A stretch of DNA of 64,000 bases from Trachythela sp. YZ-2020 (GCA_016169945.1 JADLSH010000393.1:12457001-12521000); one strand, 5' to 3'; counted from the first letter of the stretch, positions 33,791 to 44,936 are shown. The notes: generated by a model not told the origin, from the sequence alone. Numbers and translations: made by a program.

Positions 33791-34739
33791 CTAGAATAAA
33801 ATAGAAAAATACAGTCAGTACAGTTAAATATATATTGCAGGTATTTAGGAGAATCAAAATATATAGCAACATATAAGCGTATGTTTCTAAATACAATAAA
33901 AAATAGTGCATCATACACAAGATTCCCTCGCGCCATAATGATCACAACGCGGTCTATTCCCGCCATCTGCGTTAGAATGCAGCAAAAATACCCCATTTTC
34001 AAACCGCGATTACTCCTCGATTTAGTGGAGCTATTTAAGGTTTTAAAGTACCAATATAAAGAACAAAGCTTGCTGAATATGATGACGTGATTTTTTCCCC
34101 GTTTCTGTTTAAAAAAGCTAATTAGCTCCAGCATTGTTTCAAGGTCACTTTTGTGGCGTGTCCTCTGACCCGGAACAAGCATAAATACAATGCGTAATTA
34201 ACATAACTAAAAAGAAATATCTATACCAAACAAGTCAAAAATAACTAAATTAGATACCTAAACAAAACAATTATTAAAACATACCTTCCAAAAAATCAGA
34301 TCTTTAGGGATAAAAATCGCAATATATTTCAACAATTTTTCACCTAACTTTGTTTAAAATCGCAAATGTGAATATTAATGAGATCATTGAGATGCAATGC
34401 ATTTCGGGAAGACCCTCATTCCTCCTCTGCCTGATGCCTGATGCGTGACTGATATGAATTTTCACCACTCATCACAATACTGCAAAGTGTCCAAGAAACT
34501 TTGCACTAAAAAGGATTATATTGTCCATGCCTACAAACAAATCTCCTGGGCCGGACATCGTCCACATGCGAGTGATAAAAGATTCACTACCAACTATCCT
34601 AATGCCATTATCTAATATTATCAATAAGTCCCTGATGTCTTCCACATACCCTGATGTTTGGAAACTTGCTGAAGTCATACCACTCTTAAAAGAAGGCGAC
34701 CGTGAAGTTGCATCCAATAACCGTCCACTCTCCATGTAA

Positions 34740-35468
34740 AGCCCGGCGCACACTAGTGCAAGTTGTACGCACAGATGTCATTCGTGACCAATTACGTGCG
34801 ACGAAAATCCTAGTGTGCGGGGAAAATATACAGGATTTTTGTCACTCGTGTCGTGAACAACAAATATCAAACGTGTTTGATATTTTCTGTCATTCGTGAC
34901 AAAAATTCCTCGCAGCAAAGAATGTATGTTTAGCATTATATATAGTGGTTTATTGCAATTGCATTCAGCGAGCTAGTCGGTGGCGTAGTGGTTTAGGGCG
35001 TGCGCTGGCTACAGTTTCTTAGAGCGGCTGTTCAAGCCCGGTCAATCCCGGCCAAAACTTTTTTCTCACTTAAATTATTTTTTCTTTCAAATAATTGTTT
35101 CCGACAAACCCCAAAATTCCTTTTCAGACATTTCTGGTTAGGGTTAGGTTAAGGGTTGGAGGTGGGAAAGGTTTATTTTATAAGTATTTGACTTAACTAT
35201 AGTCAGGCAAATGATTCCTATCGCTAGCTGCAAGTGTTTGTTCACTATCCGCCATGTTGTTTTGGGAAATAACACGCATGCGCACTTCTTTGCTGCGAGG
35301 AATTTTTGTCACGAATGACAGAAAATATCAAACACGTTTGATATTTGTTGTTCACGACACGAGTGACAAAAATCCTGTATATTTCCCCCGCACACTAGGA
35401 TTTTCGTCGCACGTAATTGGTCACGAATGACATCTGTGCGTACAACTTGCACTAGTGTGCGCCGGGCT
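34740..35468. mobile_element. 729-bp MITE with about 185-bp inverted arms, TAA duplicated
   Basis: The arms (34,740-34,925 and 35,283-35,468) are near-perfect reverse complements beginning AGCCCGGCGCACACTAGTG. TAA lies on both sides (34,737-34,739 and 35,469-35,471), the 3-bp TWA duplication of PIF/Harbinger elements. It interrupts the LINE reverse transcriptase. The loop holds a tRNA-like SINE. Confidence 0.82.
34972..35055 (+). mobile_element. tRNA-derived SINE head inside the MITE loop
   Basis: TGGCGTAGTGG at 34,981-34,991 fits a Pol III A box, and TGTTCAAGCCC at about 35,029-35,039 fits a B box. Spacing and the trailing GGTCAATCCCGGCCA resemble a tRNA 3' half. The anticodon region does not fold as a working tRNA by eye, so I call it a tRNA-like SINE head rather than a gene. 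Confidence 0.55.
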
Positions 35469-36850
35469 TAAGTGATCGCATCAAAAATATGCGAAAAGGT
35501 GGCATTAAACCAATTAACTGATTTTTTACAAAAAAACGAAAATCTTTCCACCCATCAAAGCGGTAATAAAAAGAGTCATTCATCATTGAACATTTTCATA
35601 ACTGACCAAATACTACAGGCAATGGATCAGAAAAAGGTGACGGCTTTGATTTTGATAGACATGTCTAAAGCTTTCGACAGTTTAAGTCACGAAGTTTTGT
35701 TAAGGAAATTGGCGGACATTGGTTTGTCCGAATCAGCCACAAAGTGGTTCCGCAGCTGTCTCACTGGTAGATCTCAATACGTGAAAATTGGCTCAAGCAA
35801 GTCGACGCCACTTCATATCACACACGGTGTCCCTCAAGGATCGATTCTTTCCCCCCTCCTCTTCAGCATTTATACAAATGACCTTCCAACCGCAGTGGTA
35901 AACAGTGGCCTCGAATCGTTCGTTGACGATAGCAAAATCTTTTTGTCCTTTTCAGTGCAGGATAAATCGGCAGCAAAGGCCAAACTAGAAGAATATCTAA
36001 CTAGAATAACAAGCTGGTGTTGTACGAACCCACTTTTAATAAATCCAGAAAAGACAAAATTCATGTTATTCGGATCACCAGCTTTGCTAAAATCATTTAC
36101 TGAAGAGTTCTCGCTGAGTTTTTTAGGCAAAACGCTATTCCCTGTTTTTTCTGCCAAAGACTTGGGAGTCTCGTTAGATGCATAAATTATATGAAATTCG
36201 ATGAACACACCAGCCTGTTGGTTTCTAAATGCATGGCCAAGTTATGTCAAATCCGTAGGATCCGTCATCTTCTGGATCAGGAAACGTTGTGTTCAGTGGT
36301 TCAAGCATTGGTCTTGACAAGGTTGTTTTATTGTTCGTCCGTATGGGCAAACACAACAGCAAAAAACGTAAAGAAACTCCAGCTGGTCCAAAATTTCGCA
36401 GCTCGTGTTATTTCGAATACACGAAAGTTTGACCACATCACACCTATCTTAAGAGAATTGAAATGGATGACGGTCGACCAAACACTTGTATACAAAGATA
36501 TTGTACAAACATACAAGTGCATGAACGGTTTTTCACCGCCTTACCTGAGTGAGAAATTCTATCTGCGAGATACTATCCACAATTATTCTACTAGGTCCAG
36601 CAAAGATCTAGCAATTCCAAAATCAAATACAAACTACGGCCAAAAAACGTTTCATTATCGCGCGACCAAACATTGGAACAGCCTGCCTGATTCAATTAAA
36701 TTATTGAGTAATATCAAACAGAAGTAAAGAAATACATTTTAAATAATTGAACAATCATGTATATAATAGCATATTTTAGTCTTTCTACTGTAATTGTATG
36801 CCGAAAAGCCCTTTTGGGAGCATGTAATTTTATAATAATAATAATAATAA

Positions 36851-36876
36851 TTTCAGTTCTTGCATTTGGAATTCTC
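36851..36876 (+). pseudogene. GPCR copy B, 26-bp continuation after the LINE
   Basis: TTTCAGTTCTTGCATTTGGA plus ATTCTC equals the TM1 coding sequence that follows the point where copy B is cut at 16,896. The similarity stops at 36,877. Confidence 0.7.
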
Positions 36877-37559
36877 TATGTACACGTTATATGACTATGT
36901 ACACGTTCAAAATAAGTGAAACGAACAAAAGGCAGACGGATAGACCAGGGGCCGGTTGTATAGAACTCTTAACTACTTTTTAACTACCAGTTTTCCAGTT
37001 AAATCGTCGTTAACTTTAATCACGTAGTTAAGTCGGTTGTATAAAAATGTAGTTGGCATAAACTGCTGTTAAAACGTAGTTAAAATGGTGTTTTTAGGTT
37101 ACTGTAAGATAATATTAAAAGCAACGCTTACCAAGGGTTTTCAATCGCCATCTTCCCTAGGAATGTTTCTCTGATCCTCGCTATTATTTTGGTCTTTTCG
37201 GCGAAAGCGGAATATTTTTTTGCATAGAAAGATTTATCGATGACGAGGGGCGCCATAACAAAGATAAACAATGATGTAATTTTAACCAAAGAGGCCCAGG
37301 TTTACTTTCATGGTAAATACGCCTTTTTCGTTGACTTTATCGGTCTTTATGTCTTGTTTTTTTGTATATTTTTCAATATTTTGAATAAAAATACCGCCAT
37401 TTTTGGTAAATAGGAGTCCGCAGTCGTGTTCAAATTGCTTGTCAGCGGTCGCTAATCAATGCTTACTTTATGTTATTTTATGTTTAATCACCCCACACGA
37501 ATGCACGCGCAGTTAACTGTGTGATTAGTTAACTACTCGACTAACTACGTTTTTTAAAT

Positions 37560-38575
37560 TTATTTACTTATTTATTTATTTAACTTCGCCAAACACGAAC
37601 ATGACACAAACACACAAACGTGACACCACAACCTACAAACAATAAAAAGCATATACACAATTGGCGGGGCCACCACAACAGCATAACCCAATTACTGCGG
37701 GCCCTTGTCAACATATATATCTAGAAGCTAACTAGCAGCAAGCTAACTAGCAGACAGTTCACTGTCTTGCACTTCCCTGGACGAAAACATATGTCATTTG
37801 TAGTTGATGATCTCGTAGCTCGTTGAGGAACCGATCGTTAGTTGAAGTAGCACGACTTCTGAGATAACAACAAGACCGTTAGTTGCCTTGAAAAAGAACA
37901 CAAGGTCCATATACTCAAGTCAATATGATATTGGCATCAGTTCCAACTTGATAAGTCTTTCACTGTAAGTCTCGGTACACAAGTAGGGAAGATTTATTAT
38001 AAACTTTGAAGATCTTCTCTGAATTCGTCCTGTTCGTTTTATGAGGTTAATCGACTGACGAGACCAAATTTGACTTGCGTAACCAAGCATGAGGCGAACA
38101 ATAGATGGGTATAGTGTGCGACGAGTCCTAGGGTTTGAAATGTGCACACCGCTTCACTTAATGAAACCAAGTAATTTGTTCGCTTTTGAACAACGATCCA
38201 GAACATGCTTGTTCCAAGTAAGATCACTGGCGATCCAGATACCCAGCTCCTTCTCGACTGATGTTGTAGCGAGGTCTTTGCCATTGATCTTGTATGGATA
38301 TGTAATTGGCTTGGTCTTACTAGTTATGCGCAGACATTTACAATTGAGTTCGTTGAATATAAGACCGCTTGAGGAGGACTAGTTGTCAAGGTTACTCAGC
38401 TCACTTTGGAGTAAAGCAGCATCTTCAATTGCATCAACGCATCGAAAGATCTAAGTGTCGTCAGCAAAACATGCGGGTGTTGAGTTCTTAACGACGCCAG
38501 GCTGGTCATTGACAAACAGGAGGAAAAAGATCGGATCTAATATACTTCCTTGCGGCACTCCGGAAGACACTGGTT
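37560..38575 (-). pseudogene. 5'-truncated LINE reverse transcriptase fragment
   Basis: The minus strand reads, in several frames, PEGVPQGSILDP-like sequence near 38,565, CFADDT (catalytic box, about 38,470), LGIWIASDLTWNKHVLDRCS, and LYPSIVRLMLGYASQIWSRQ to RRSSKFIINLPY. It ends in a TTTATTTATTTA-type tail in complement near 37,560. There are multiple stops and frameshifts. It is nested within the GGGGCCGG TIR element. It is CR1/RTE-like but too short to subclassify. Confidence 0.78.
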
Positions 38576-38604
38576 TTAGGGAGGAGGTGGCACTAAGGGT
38601 ATTA

Positions 38605-38988
38605 GAGACCTTACGATTTCAAGACGGTATCGTGACGACGACGGCTATAAGTACAATGAAATTTATAGTATTTTAGAATAGAAATGAATAATTAAAATCC
38701 CACGGGAGTTTTAGACGTCTCCTCGCTCTGTTTACAACGGTAAACTACAGATTTTTACGTCTTGTGTTCAACGTCTGCATTTCAAGACGCGAGAAGTGGT
38801 ACTCAGCAAATTGGCTCAGTACTGAAGTAGAAATCTTCTAAACCAAAAAGCGCTTATCTCAACTTCCACAAACTGAAGTGAATTCATACGATTGATAATA
38901 CACGACAAGTTTTATTTAATTGATTTATTTGAAGCAGTTTCTTTTGGCCGTCGTCGTTCGCGTTGCCGTCCTACATCGTAAGGTCTCT
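38605..38988. mobile_element. MITE with GAGACCTTACGAT ends
   Basis: GAGACCTTACGAT near 38,605 and ATCGTAAGGTCTC near 38,976 are inverted, with further complementarity in GACGACGACGG. TA or TTA is present at both ends. No coding capacity. Confidence 0.65.
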
Positions 38989-40973
38989 AGTAACGCGCTG
39001 TCGACGATAGGAGGACCACCAATCAAGAAGAGACCCACTTATGTTATAATTCCCGAGTTTATTAATATTAGTGCAGCGTGACTGACTTTATCGAATGCCT
39101 TAGACTGACATGTCCATGAAGATTAAGTCAGTTTGTTTGCCAGAATCTAACATCAAACCAATGTGGTCCAAAACCTCGAGTAGTTGAGTCGTTAATGATT
39201 TGAGTTATTTGTGCAACGTAGTTAAGTAATGTGGTTAACTAATTACAGTTAGGGATTTAACTACGGTACCTAGTTAACGCTAACTATAGTTAACTTTAAC
39301 TGCATTTTTATACAACCTGCCCCAGACCTTAATTATTAGTCCTCTAACATCAAATGTATAAAAAGAAATAAAAATGAAATAAAAAATCGTTTGTTTGTAC
39401 GGGGATGTATCGAGCACTTCGTGCAAAATTAACAATTGCACAAGTTTAAACCAAAAATATAAGCAAATTCCCAGGAATTTAATGTCCTTAATCTTTCGAG
39501 TATATCATAAAGTTTAATTAAAGTTTACGCAAAAAGTTTCATGATACGCAAAAAAAGATATCGTCAAAAATGTGGATCAATGAAGCTACGAAAAATATTC
39601 TTGCATGGTTCCGTATGATAATTTTTTACACGATAAATTTATCGCTAGTCACCTTTGGTTCATTTTCTTGCATGATACTATTTCTTGAACTTGTGAACTA
39701 TAATTATTTCTAGTTTTTAACTTGACACATTCATTATTTCGCTCACAATTTTATAGCAAAGACAAACGAGTAAGTCACTCCTTTTCATGGCCATTTTGAG
39801 TCTTCGCCCCACCGGAATTCACCGGAATACTTGGAAATCAAGTTTTCGCCAGGTAAATTTCAGTCAAATTGGCGCATGCGCAGACGTTTTTCTGCGGTGT
39901 TGATAACGCGCTAATATAGTACTGTTTGAGACAAAAATGTCGCGAAACATACATACAATACTGAAGGGAAGTTGATGTTAATAGTGTGGAATAAAACTAT
40001 CTAAAGTTTTGACGGTCAGTTCATTTGGTAATATGCAAGAAGCCATTTACAATGAACGTGATACACCTGCCTAGTTTACAGCTTACAAGTTATTAATATC
40101 CAACAAATTCAAGAGTATGGGTTGACAAACTGTCAAAACTCGAGGATATTGCTCACAAATGAAAAACTTCTATGGTGTCCTCCGCAGGCATCTCTACATG
40201 TATAGGGGTGACTGTGTCAGGGTAATTTCTACATGCTCAACCAAGATCCTTGCCCGAACATGAATGATTCGTTTTTAGAGAATCCATCTACACTATAGTT
40301 CAATATGGTCAAAAGTGTGGTAGAAATTTTTAATGGTTAGGTCATCTTATAACATCTAACAAGAGTTTAACGAACGTGGTACACCTGTTTAGTTTGCAAA
40401 AATACACGTTATTAATATTCAATGACTATTCTAGAATACGAGCCAATGTTTGTTATCTCTAGATTAAGGGTGTTGTTATTCACAAAAGTAAATTTCTGTC
40501 CCATTTCGGTTAAAATAATATTTTAGATTATTCTCTTTTGCCTCTCTCTTGGCTTGGTTTCCCGAACGAAGATCAAAATAGGTTGTCCACGTTGCAAGTT
40601 CGCTATTAGAGATTATTCTATATTCAGAAGGAATTATCAATAGTTTTTGTAAGTTTAAAACAGATACAACCGTAACTTAATTTGATATCTTAATTCCTTC
40701 TTTTGTTTTCATGCCAGACGGTCTGACGCTCTTCTTTGCCAATATTTCATACTTTTTTAACGTTTGCCAATGCTTATGACATTCTATCCATGGACACTTG
40801 TTATGTGTAGGGTTCTTATTGGCGAAATACATCTGGTATTGTCTGATATATCGTAGGCCTACTAAAATAAATACATTTGCCATTTGTTTTGTTCTCCAAG
40901 AGAGCTACCAGTTTGATCTTGCATTTTATATGGTAGGAACGAAAGTCACAGTTCAAATTTCTTGAAAGAAACA

Positions 40974-41824
40974 ATGTAGAAGACAACATATGATGCTTTC
41001 AGATATTCTTATATTTCAGTTGTTGCATTTGGAATTATCGGTAACATTTTGGTTATAATCTCCATTTTAAGCCAAAGGAAATTGTTGAAGAACAACTACT
41101 ACTTTCTTGTTTTACATCTTGCAATCTGTGATCTGGGATGTTTGCTTGTAATATGCTTGAACGTCATTGCCAAGCATTTCTGTTATTCCGCCATACCTTG
41201 TCCTGTCGTGCTTATAGATTCCTTCTTTGGAGTCGCAGGAGTATACATGATGTTGATCATTTCATTCCTTCGTTATCGCGCTGCTGTACATCCTTTAAAA
41301 CCTGCCATCAGTCGACGGAAATGGAAAGTCGTTTGTGGTACATTATTGGTTTGATTGCAGGTTATGGAACAATTATTCCGGCATGTTTCATGCAGACGAA
41401 CGATGTCTCGGCTGTTTACAGTAAATTTTATTTTCTCTACATAGTATCCTGCGGTTACTTTTTCCCAACAATATTTATGGCGGTAGCTTATTATAAGATA
41501 GGTCGAGCACTGGTCAAACAAAACGAACACATGAAGCGCATATGTTCAAATGCGGTAAGAAGCAAATATGTTAAAAATCGACGAACTTTTCTTGTTTGTC
41601 TCAGTACCGTTCTTTGTTACGGAATAAGTATTTTGCCTAATTCTGTGAGGTTTGCATGGTACATCGTTGCATATCCACCAATAAAATATGATTGGGTTTT
41701 CCATTTTGGAATCATTCTGCGAGCTGCTGGATCAAATTCAGTAAATCCTCTTATATATGGAATATTGGACAAAAAGTTGCTCACATTTTGGAAACTTTGC
41801 CTCACGAGGAAACGAAGACCATAA
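40974..41824 (+). pseudogene. Class A GPCR copy C
   Basis: The second codon is changed to a stop (ATG TAG where the others have ATG GAG), and a 7-bp deletion near 41,338 shifts the frame between TM3 and TM4. Otherwise the sequence is near-identical to copies D to F, with NPLIYGILDKKL and the short ...TRKRRP tail. It lacks the Glu-Gln pair before TYR-Pro-Pro in the third extracellular loop, as in copy F. A downstream ATG could start inside TM1 but would still meet the frameshift, so no full receptor can be made. Confidence 0.88.
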
Positions 41825-41936
41825 AGAAAATCAGGCAGTGCTTGAGTAGCAAGATGGAAAAAGATGACATCTAAATAGATTGTCCAACCAGGATGAGATT
41901 TGTATCCTCTTTATTTTGTAGAACAGCCAGAAACAG

Positions 41937-41982
41937 GAAATAATGGATATGCCACATGAGTATGTGGTATATCCATTATTTC
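41937..41982. repeat. 3' hairpin of GPCR unit C
   Basis: GAAATAATGGATATGCCACA pairs with the complementary TGTGG-TATATCCATTATTTC across a short loop, about 110 bp after the GPCR stop. Confidence 0.85.
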
Positions 41983-43961
41983 TTGTTACTGACAACTGGA
42001 GGAATTTAGATTTAGCTTTAAAAAACATGACAGTAGAAATGCTTACATTCTACTTTTGACCACTTGATTGATTTATTGATTGATTGATTGATCCATTGAC
42101 ACATTGATTTATCTATTGATTTTATTGATAATTATTTAAGATAATCTATTTGATTTAGAGAGGTCATACTATTGAAGTCAACATTATACCTGGAGTGCTT
42201 CTTTCATTAAAAGAGACCAATCCGAGCTTAATTCCAAGATCGAAATGCTTTAAAGCTTACTAAAATTGACGTATTGACAACTTAGTCTTTAAAGAAGTTT
42301 GGAATTTGTGCATTTTTGGTTGATCTCAGCTCATGACCGTGGCAACGGCAATCCGTTTCAGGGGGCTGGATATAAGTACCAGGGTTTATCTTCATATTTT
42401 GAGAGCTCCACGTTTTTCTGAGTTCAATTGTTCCTGCATTATTTTAAGATATTCAATATAGCATGTTTAATAGAATGACAGAGATCTTAAATTGTATACA
42501 TAAGATATATTCAAATTTTGTAGCGTTTCACATTTGATAACAAGTAAACATATGACTAGTCACTTCACTTTACTTTTTATATGCGGCATTTTCTTCCCCC
42601 TAGTTTTAAATTGAGTTTAAATATTTGCAAAAGTTTGTCTTGCTTTCACGGACTGAAAATAATTGAATGCCTAATTAGTAGATGTATTATTTATGCGTGA
42701 ATATACTCGAGCTAATTTGCTTGCGGAGGTTTGATGCAGTCTTTGAGTCATGTGTGTAGATTGTATTTTTGTGAAGGCAGCCAATTTTCGAATAGAGCTA
42801 GACTACGCTGGCGCAGCCGTGGGTGTCTGTGGTCTATGAGATATCCTTTAAATTTCTGTCACTCTGTCACTGAATTTGTAGTTAGCCCCTGAAACCATGC
42901 TGGTCGCTCCATGGCTCCCTAACTTCTGCAGCCTAACCTCGCGAAACATACATACAATACTGAATGGAAGTTGATGTTAATAGTGTGGAATAGAACTATC
43001 TAAAGTTTTGACGGTCAGTTCATTTGGTAATATGCAAGAAGCCTTTTACAATGAACGTGATACACCTGCCTAGTTTACAGCTTACAAGTTATTAATATCC
43101 AACAGATTCAAGAGTATGGGTTGACAAACCGTCAAAACTCGAGGATATTGCTCTCAAATGAAAAACTTCTATAGTCTCCTCCGCAGGCATCTCTATAGGG
43201 GTGACCTGTGTCAGGGTGATTTCGGTATGCTCAAACAAGATCCTTGCCCGAACATTAATGATTCGTTTTTAGAGAATCCATCTACACTATAGTTCAATAT
43301 GGTCAAAAGTGTGGTAGAAATTTTTAATGGTTAGGTCATCTTATAACATCTAACAAGAGTTTAGCGAACGTAGTACACCTGTTTAGTTTGCAAAAATACA
43401 CGTTATTAATATTCAAAGACTATTCTAGAATACGAGCCAATGTTTGTTATCTCTAGATTAAGGGTGTTGTTATTCACAAAAGTAAATTTCTGTGCAATTT
43501 CGGTTAAAATAATATTTAAATTATTCTCTTTTGCCTCTCTCTTGGCTTAGCTTCCCGAACGAAGATCAAAATAGGTTGTCCACGTTGCAAGTTCGCTATT
43601 AGAGATTATTCTATATTCAGAAGGAATTATACAATAGTTTTTGTAAGTTTAAAACAGATACAACCGTAACTTAATTTGATATCTTAATTCCTTCTTTTGT
43701 TTTCATGCCAGACGGTCTGACGCTCTTCTTTGCCAATATTTCATACTTTTTTAATGTTTGCCAATGCTTATGACATTCTATCCATGGACACTTGTTATGT
43801 GTAGGGTTCTTATTGGCGAAATACATCTGGTATTGCCTGATATATCGTACTAAAATAAATACATTTGCCATTTGTTTTGTTTTCCAAGAGAGCTACCAGT
43901 TTGATCTTGCATTTTATATAGTAGGAACGAAAGTCACAGTTCAAATTTCTTGAAAGAAACA

Positions 43962-44849
43962 ATGGAGAAGACAACATATGATGCTTTCAGATATTCTTAT
44001 ATTTCAGTTGTTGCATTTGGAATTCTCGGTAACATTTTGGTTATAATCTCCATTTCAAGCCAAAGGAAATTGTTGAAGAACAACTACTACTTTCTTGTTT
44101 TACATCTTGCAATCTGTGATCTGGGATGTTTGCTTGTAATATGCTTGAACGTCATTGCCAAGCATTTCCGTTATTCCGCCATACCTTGTCCTGTCGTGCT
44201 TATAGATTCCTTCTTTGGAGTCGCAGGAGTATACATGATGTTGATCATTTCATTCCTTCGTTATCGCGCTGCTGTACATCCTTTAAAACCTGCCATCAGT
44301 CGACGGAAATGGAGAGTCGTTTGTGGTTTGGGGTACATTATTGGTTTGATTGCAGGTTATGGAACAATTATTCCGGCATGTTTCATGCAGACGAACGATG
44401 TCTCGGCTGTTTACAGTAAATTTTATTTTGTCTACATAGTATCCTGCGGTTACTTTTTCCCAACAATATTTATGGCGGTAGCTTATTATAAGATAGGTCG
44501 AGCACTGGTCAAACAAAACGAACACATGAAGCGCATATGTTCAAATGCGGTAAGAAGCAAATATGTTAAAAATCGACGAACTTTTCTTGTTTGTCTCAGT
44601 ACCGTTCTTTGTTACGGAATAAGTATTTTGCCTAATTCTGTGAGGTTTGCATGGTACATCGTTGCTGAGCAATATCCACCAATAAAATATGATTGGGTTT
44701 TCCATTTTGGAATCATTCTGCGAGCTGCTGGATCAAATTCAGTAAATCCTCTTATATATGGAATATTGGACAAAAAGTTGCTCACATTTTGGAAACTTTG
44801 CCTCACGAGGAAACGAAGACCACAAGAAAATCAGGCAGTGCTTGAGTAG
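43962..44849 (+). CDS. Class A (rhodopsin-like) GPCR, copy D, intact
   Basis: 295 residues, single exon. I chose the ATG at 43,962 (MEKTTYD), conserved in all copies. Seven membrane segments are visible: TM1 about 12-33 with the GN pair (G23 N24); TM2 about 43-66 with Asp53 in LAICD; TM3 about 78-100 ending in LRY (Arg100), so the acidic residue of the DRY motif is Leu; TM4 about 118-140; TM5 about 154-178 with FFP; TM6 about 206-230 with CYGISILP in place of CWxP; TM7 with NPLIY (262-266). Cys76 and Cys140 could form the usual loop disulfide. N- and C-termini are short. It should be a plasma-membrane receptor coupling to G proteins; the ligand cannot be predicted. A TATA-like TTTTATATA lies about 45 bp upstream. 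Only D has the longer tail ending QENQAVLE. Confidence 0.92.
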   Translation: MEKTTYDAFRYSYISVVAFGILGNILVIISISSQRKLLKNNYYFLVLHLAICDLGCLLVICLNVIAKHFRYSAIPCPVVLIDSFFGVAGVYMMLIISFLRYRAAVHPLKPAISRRKWRVVCGLGYIIGLIAGYGTIIPACFMQTNDVSAVYSKFYFVYIVSCGYFFPTIFMAVAYYKIGRALVKQNEHMKRICSNAVRSKYVKNRRTFLVCLSTVLCYGISILPNSVRFAWYIVAEQYPPIKYDWVFHFGIILRAAGSNSVNPLIYGILDKKLLTFWKLCLTRKRRPQENQAVLE

Positions 44850-44936
44850 CAAGATGGAAAAAGATGACATCTAAATAGATTGTCCAACCAGGATGAGATT
44901 TGTATCCTCTTTATTTTGTAGAACAGCCAGAAACAG

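Larger units (their letters stand above)
31290..34429. mobile_element. 3.1-kb TIR element with 9-bp duplication and two genes
   Basis: Starts CAGAGGAGGAATGAGGGTC and ends with its complement; the inverted repeat runs about 30 bp through TTCCCGAAATGCA. A perfect 9-bp direct repeat CCTGATGCC flanks it (31,281-31,289 and 34,430-34,438). It holds a plus-strand gene from 31,435 and a minus-strand gene with a Myb/SANT-like exon at 33,214-33,460, but no recognisable transposase. It may be a non-autonomous Mutator-like element or an undescribed family. Confidence 0.82.
34445..36727 (+). pseudogene. LINE reverse transcriptase (RT half of the split LINE)
   Basis: The RT opens with SMPTNKSPGPD and YPDVWKLAEVIPLLKEGD (34,515-34,737). 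It is then interrupted by a 729-bp MITE and resumes at about 35,472 with ASKICEKVALNQL, ILIDMSKAFDSLSHEVLL, ITHGVPQGSILSPLLFSIY and the catalytic box ESFVDDSKIF (FVDD in place of the usual FADD). A frame change at about 36,185 leads into the C-terminal domain (LFYCSSVWANT, NFAARVISNTRKFDHITPIL, HWNSLPDSIKLL). This is the CR1/Rex-type layout. The 3' end reads GAAAAGCCCTTTTGGGAG and an (ATA)n tail, characteristic of target-primed reverse transcription. It is inactivated by the MITE and frameshifts. Confidence 0.88.
16897..36850 (+). mobile_element. CR1-like LINE split by about 14.4 kb of later insertions
   Basis: The 5' half (16,897-20,057) holds ORF1 and the endonuclease. The RT half (34,445-36,850) holds the reverse transcriptase and ends in ATAATAATAATAAT. 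They are on the same strand and are complementary in content: the first stops just before, and the second starts just at, the SMPTNKSPGPD region that opens the RT. The ends lie exactly within interrupted GPCR copy B. I infer one element, inserted first and later split. The 5' end carries two copies of CATACCAGCTTTGAAG. No clear target-site duplication is visible. Confidence 0.75.
36948..39323. mobile_element. 2.4-kb TIR element, GGGGCCGGTTGTATA ends
   Basis: The ends GGGGCCGGTTGTATAGAA and the complement of TATACAACCTGCCCC are inverted, and both are followed by TTAACTA-rich sequence. The insertion site is exact when compared with the uninterrupted copy near 9,937. AGACC on both sides is a candidate duplication but not certain. 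It contains an antisense LINE fragment and another MITE. Confidence 0.7.
36893..39937 (+). repeat. Second copy of the 9.9-10.57 kb segment, interrupted
   Basis: Starts TGTACACGTTCAAAATAAGT as at about 9,893 and ends with the same MITE right end, TSD GATAACGCG (39,902-39,910) and right flank TAGTACTGTTTGAGACAAAA. Because the flank is shared, this is a segmental duplication, not an independent MITE insertion. It is interrupted by the TIR element 36,948-39,323. Confidence 0.8.

Noticed and set aside
34972..35055. Functional tRNA gene
   Set aside because: Pol III boxes are recognisable but the cloverleaf is not convincing and it lies in a MITE loop; called a SINE head instead.
35135..35165. Telomeric repeat GGTTAGGGTTAGG
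   Set aside because: Only two TTAGGG units inside the SINE/MITE; not a telomere.
44126..44525. Alternative-frame proteins inside the GPCR copies (both strands)
   Set aside because: They repeat in every unit only because the DNA does; they are shadows of the receptor frame.
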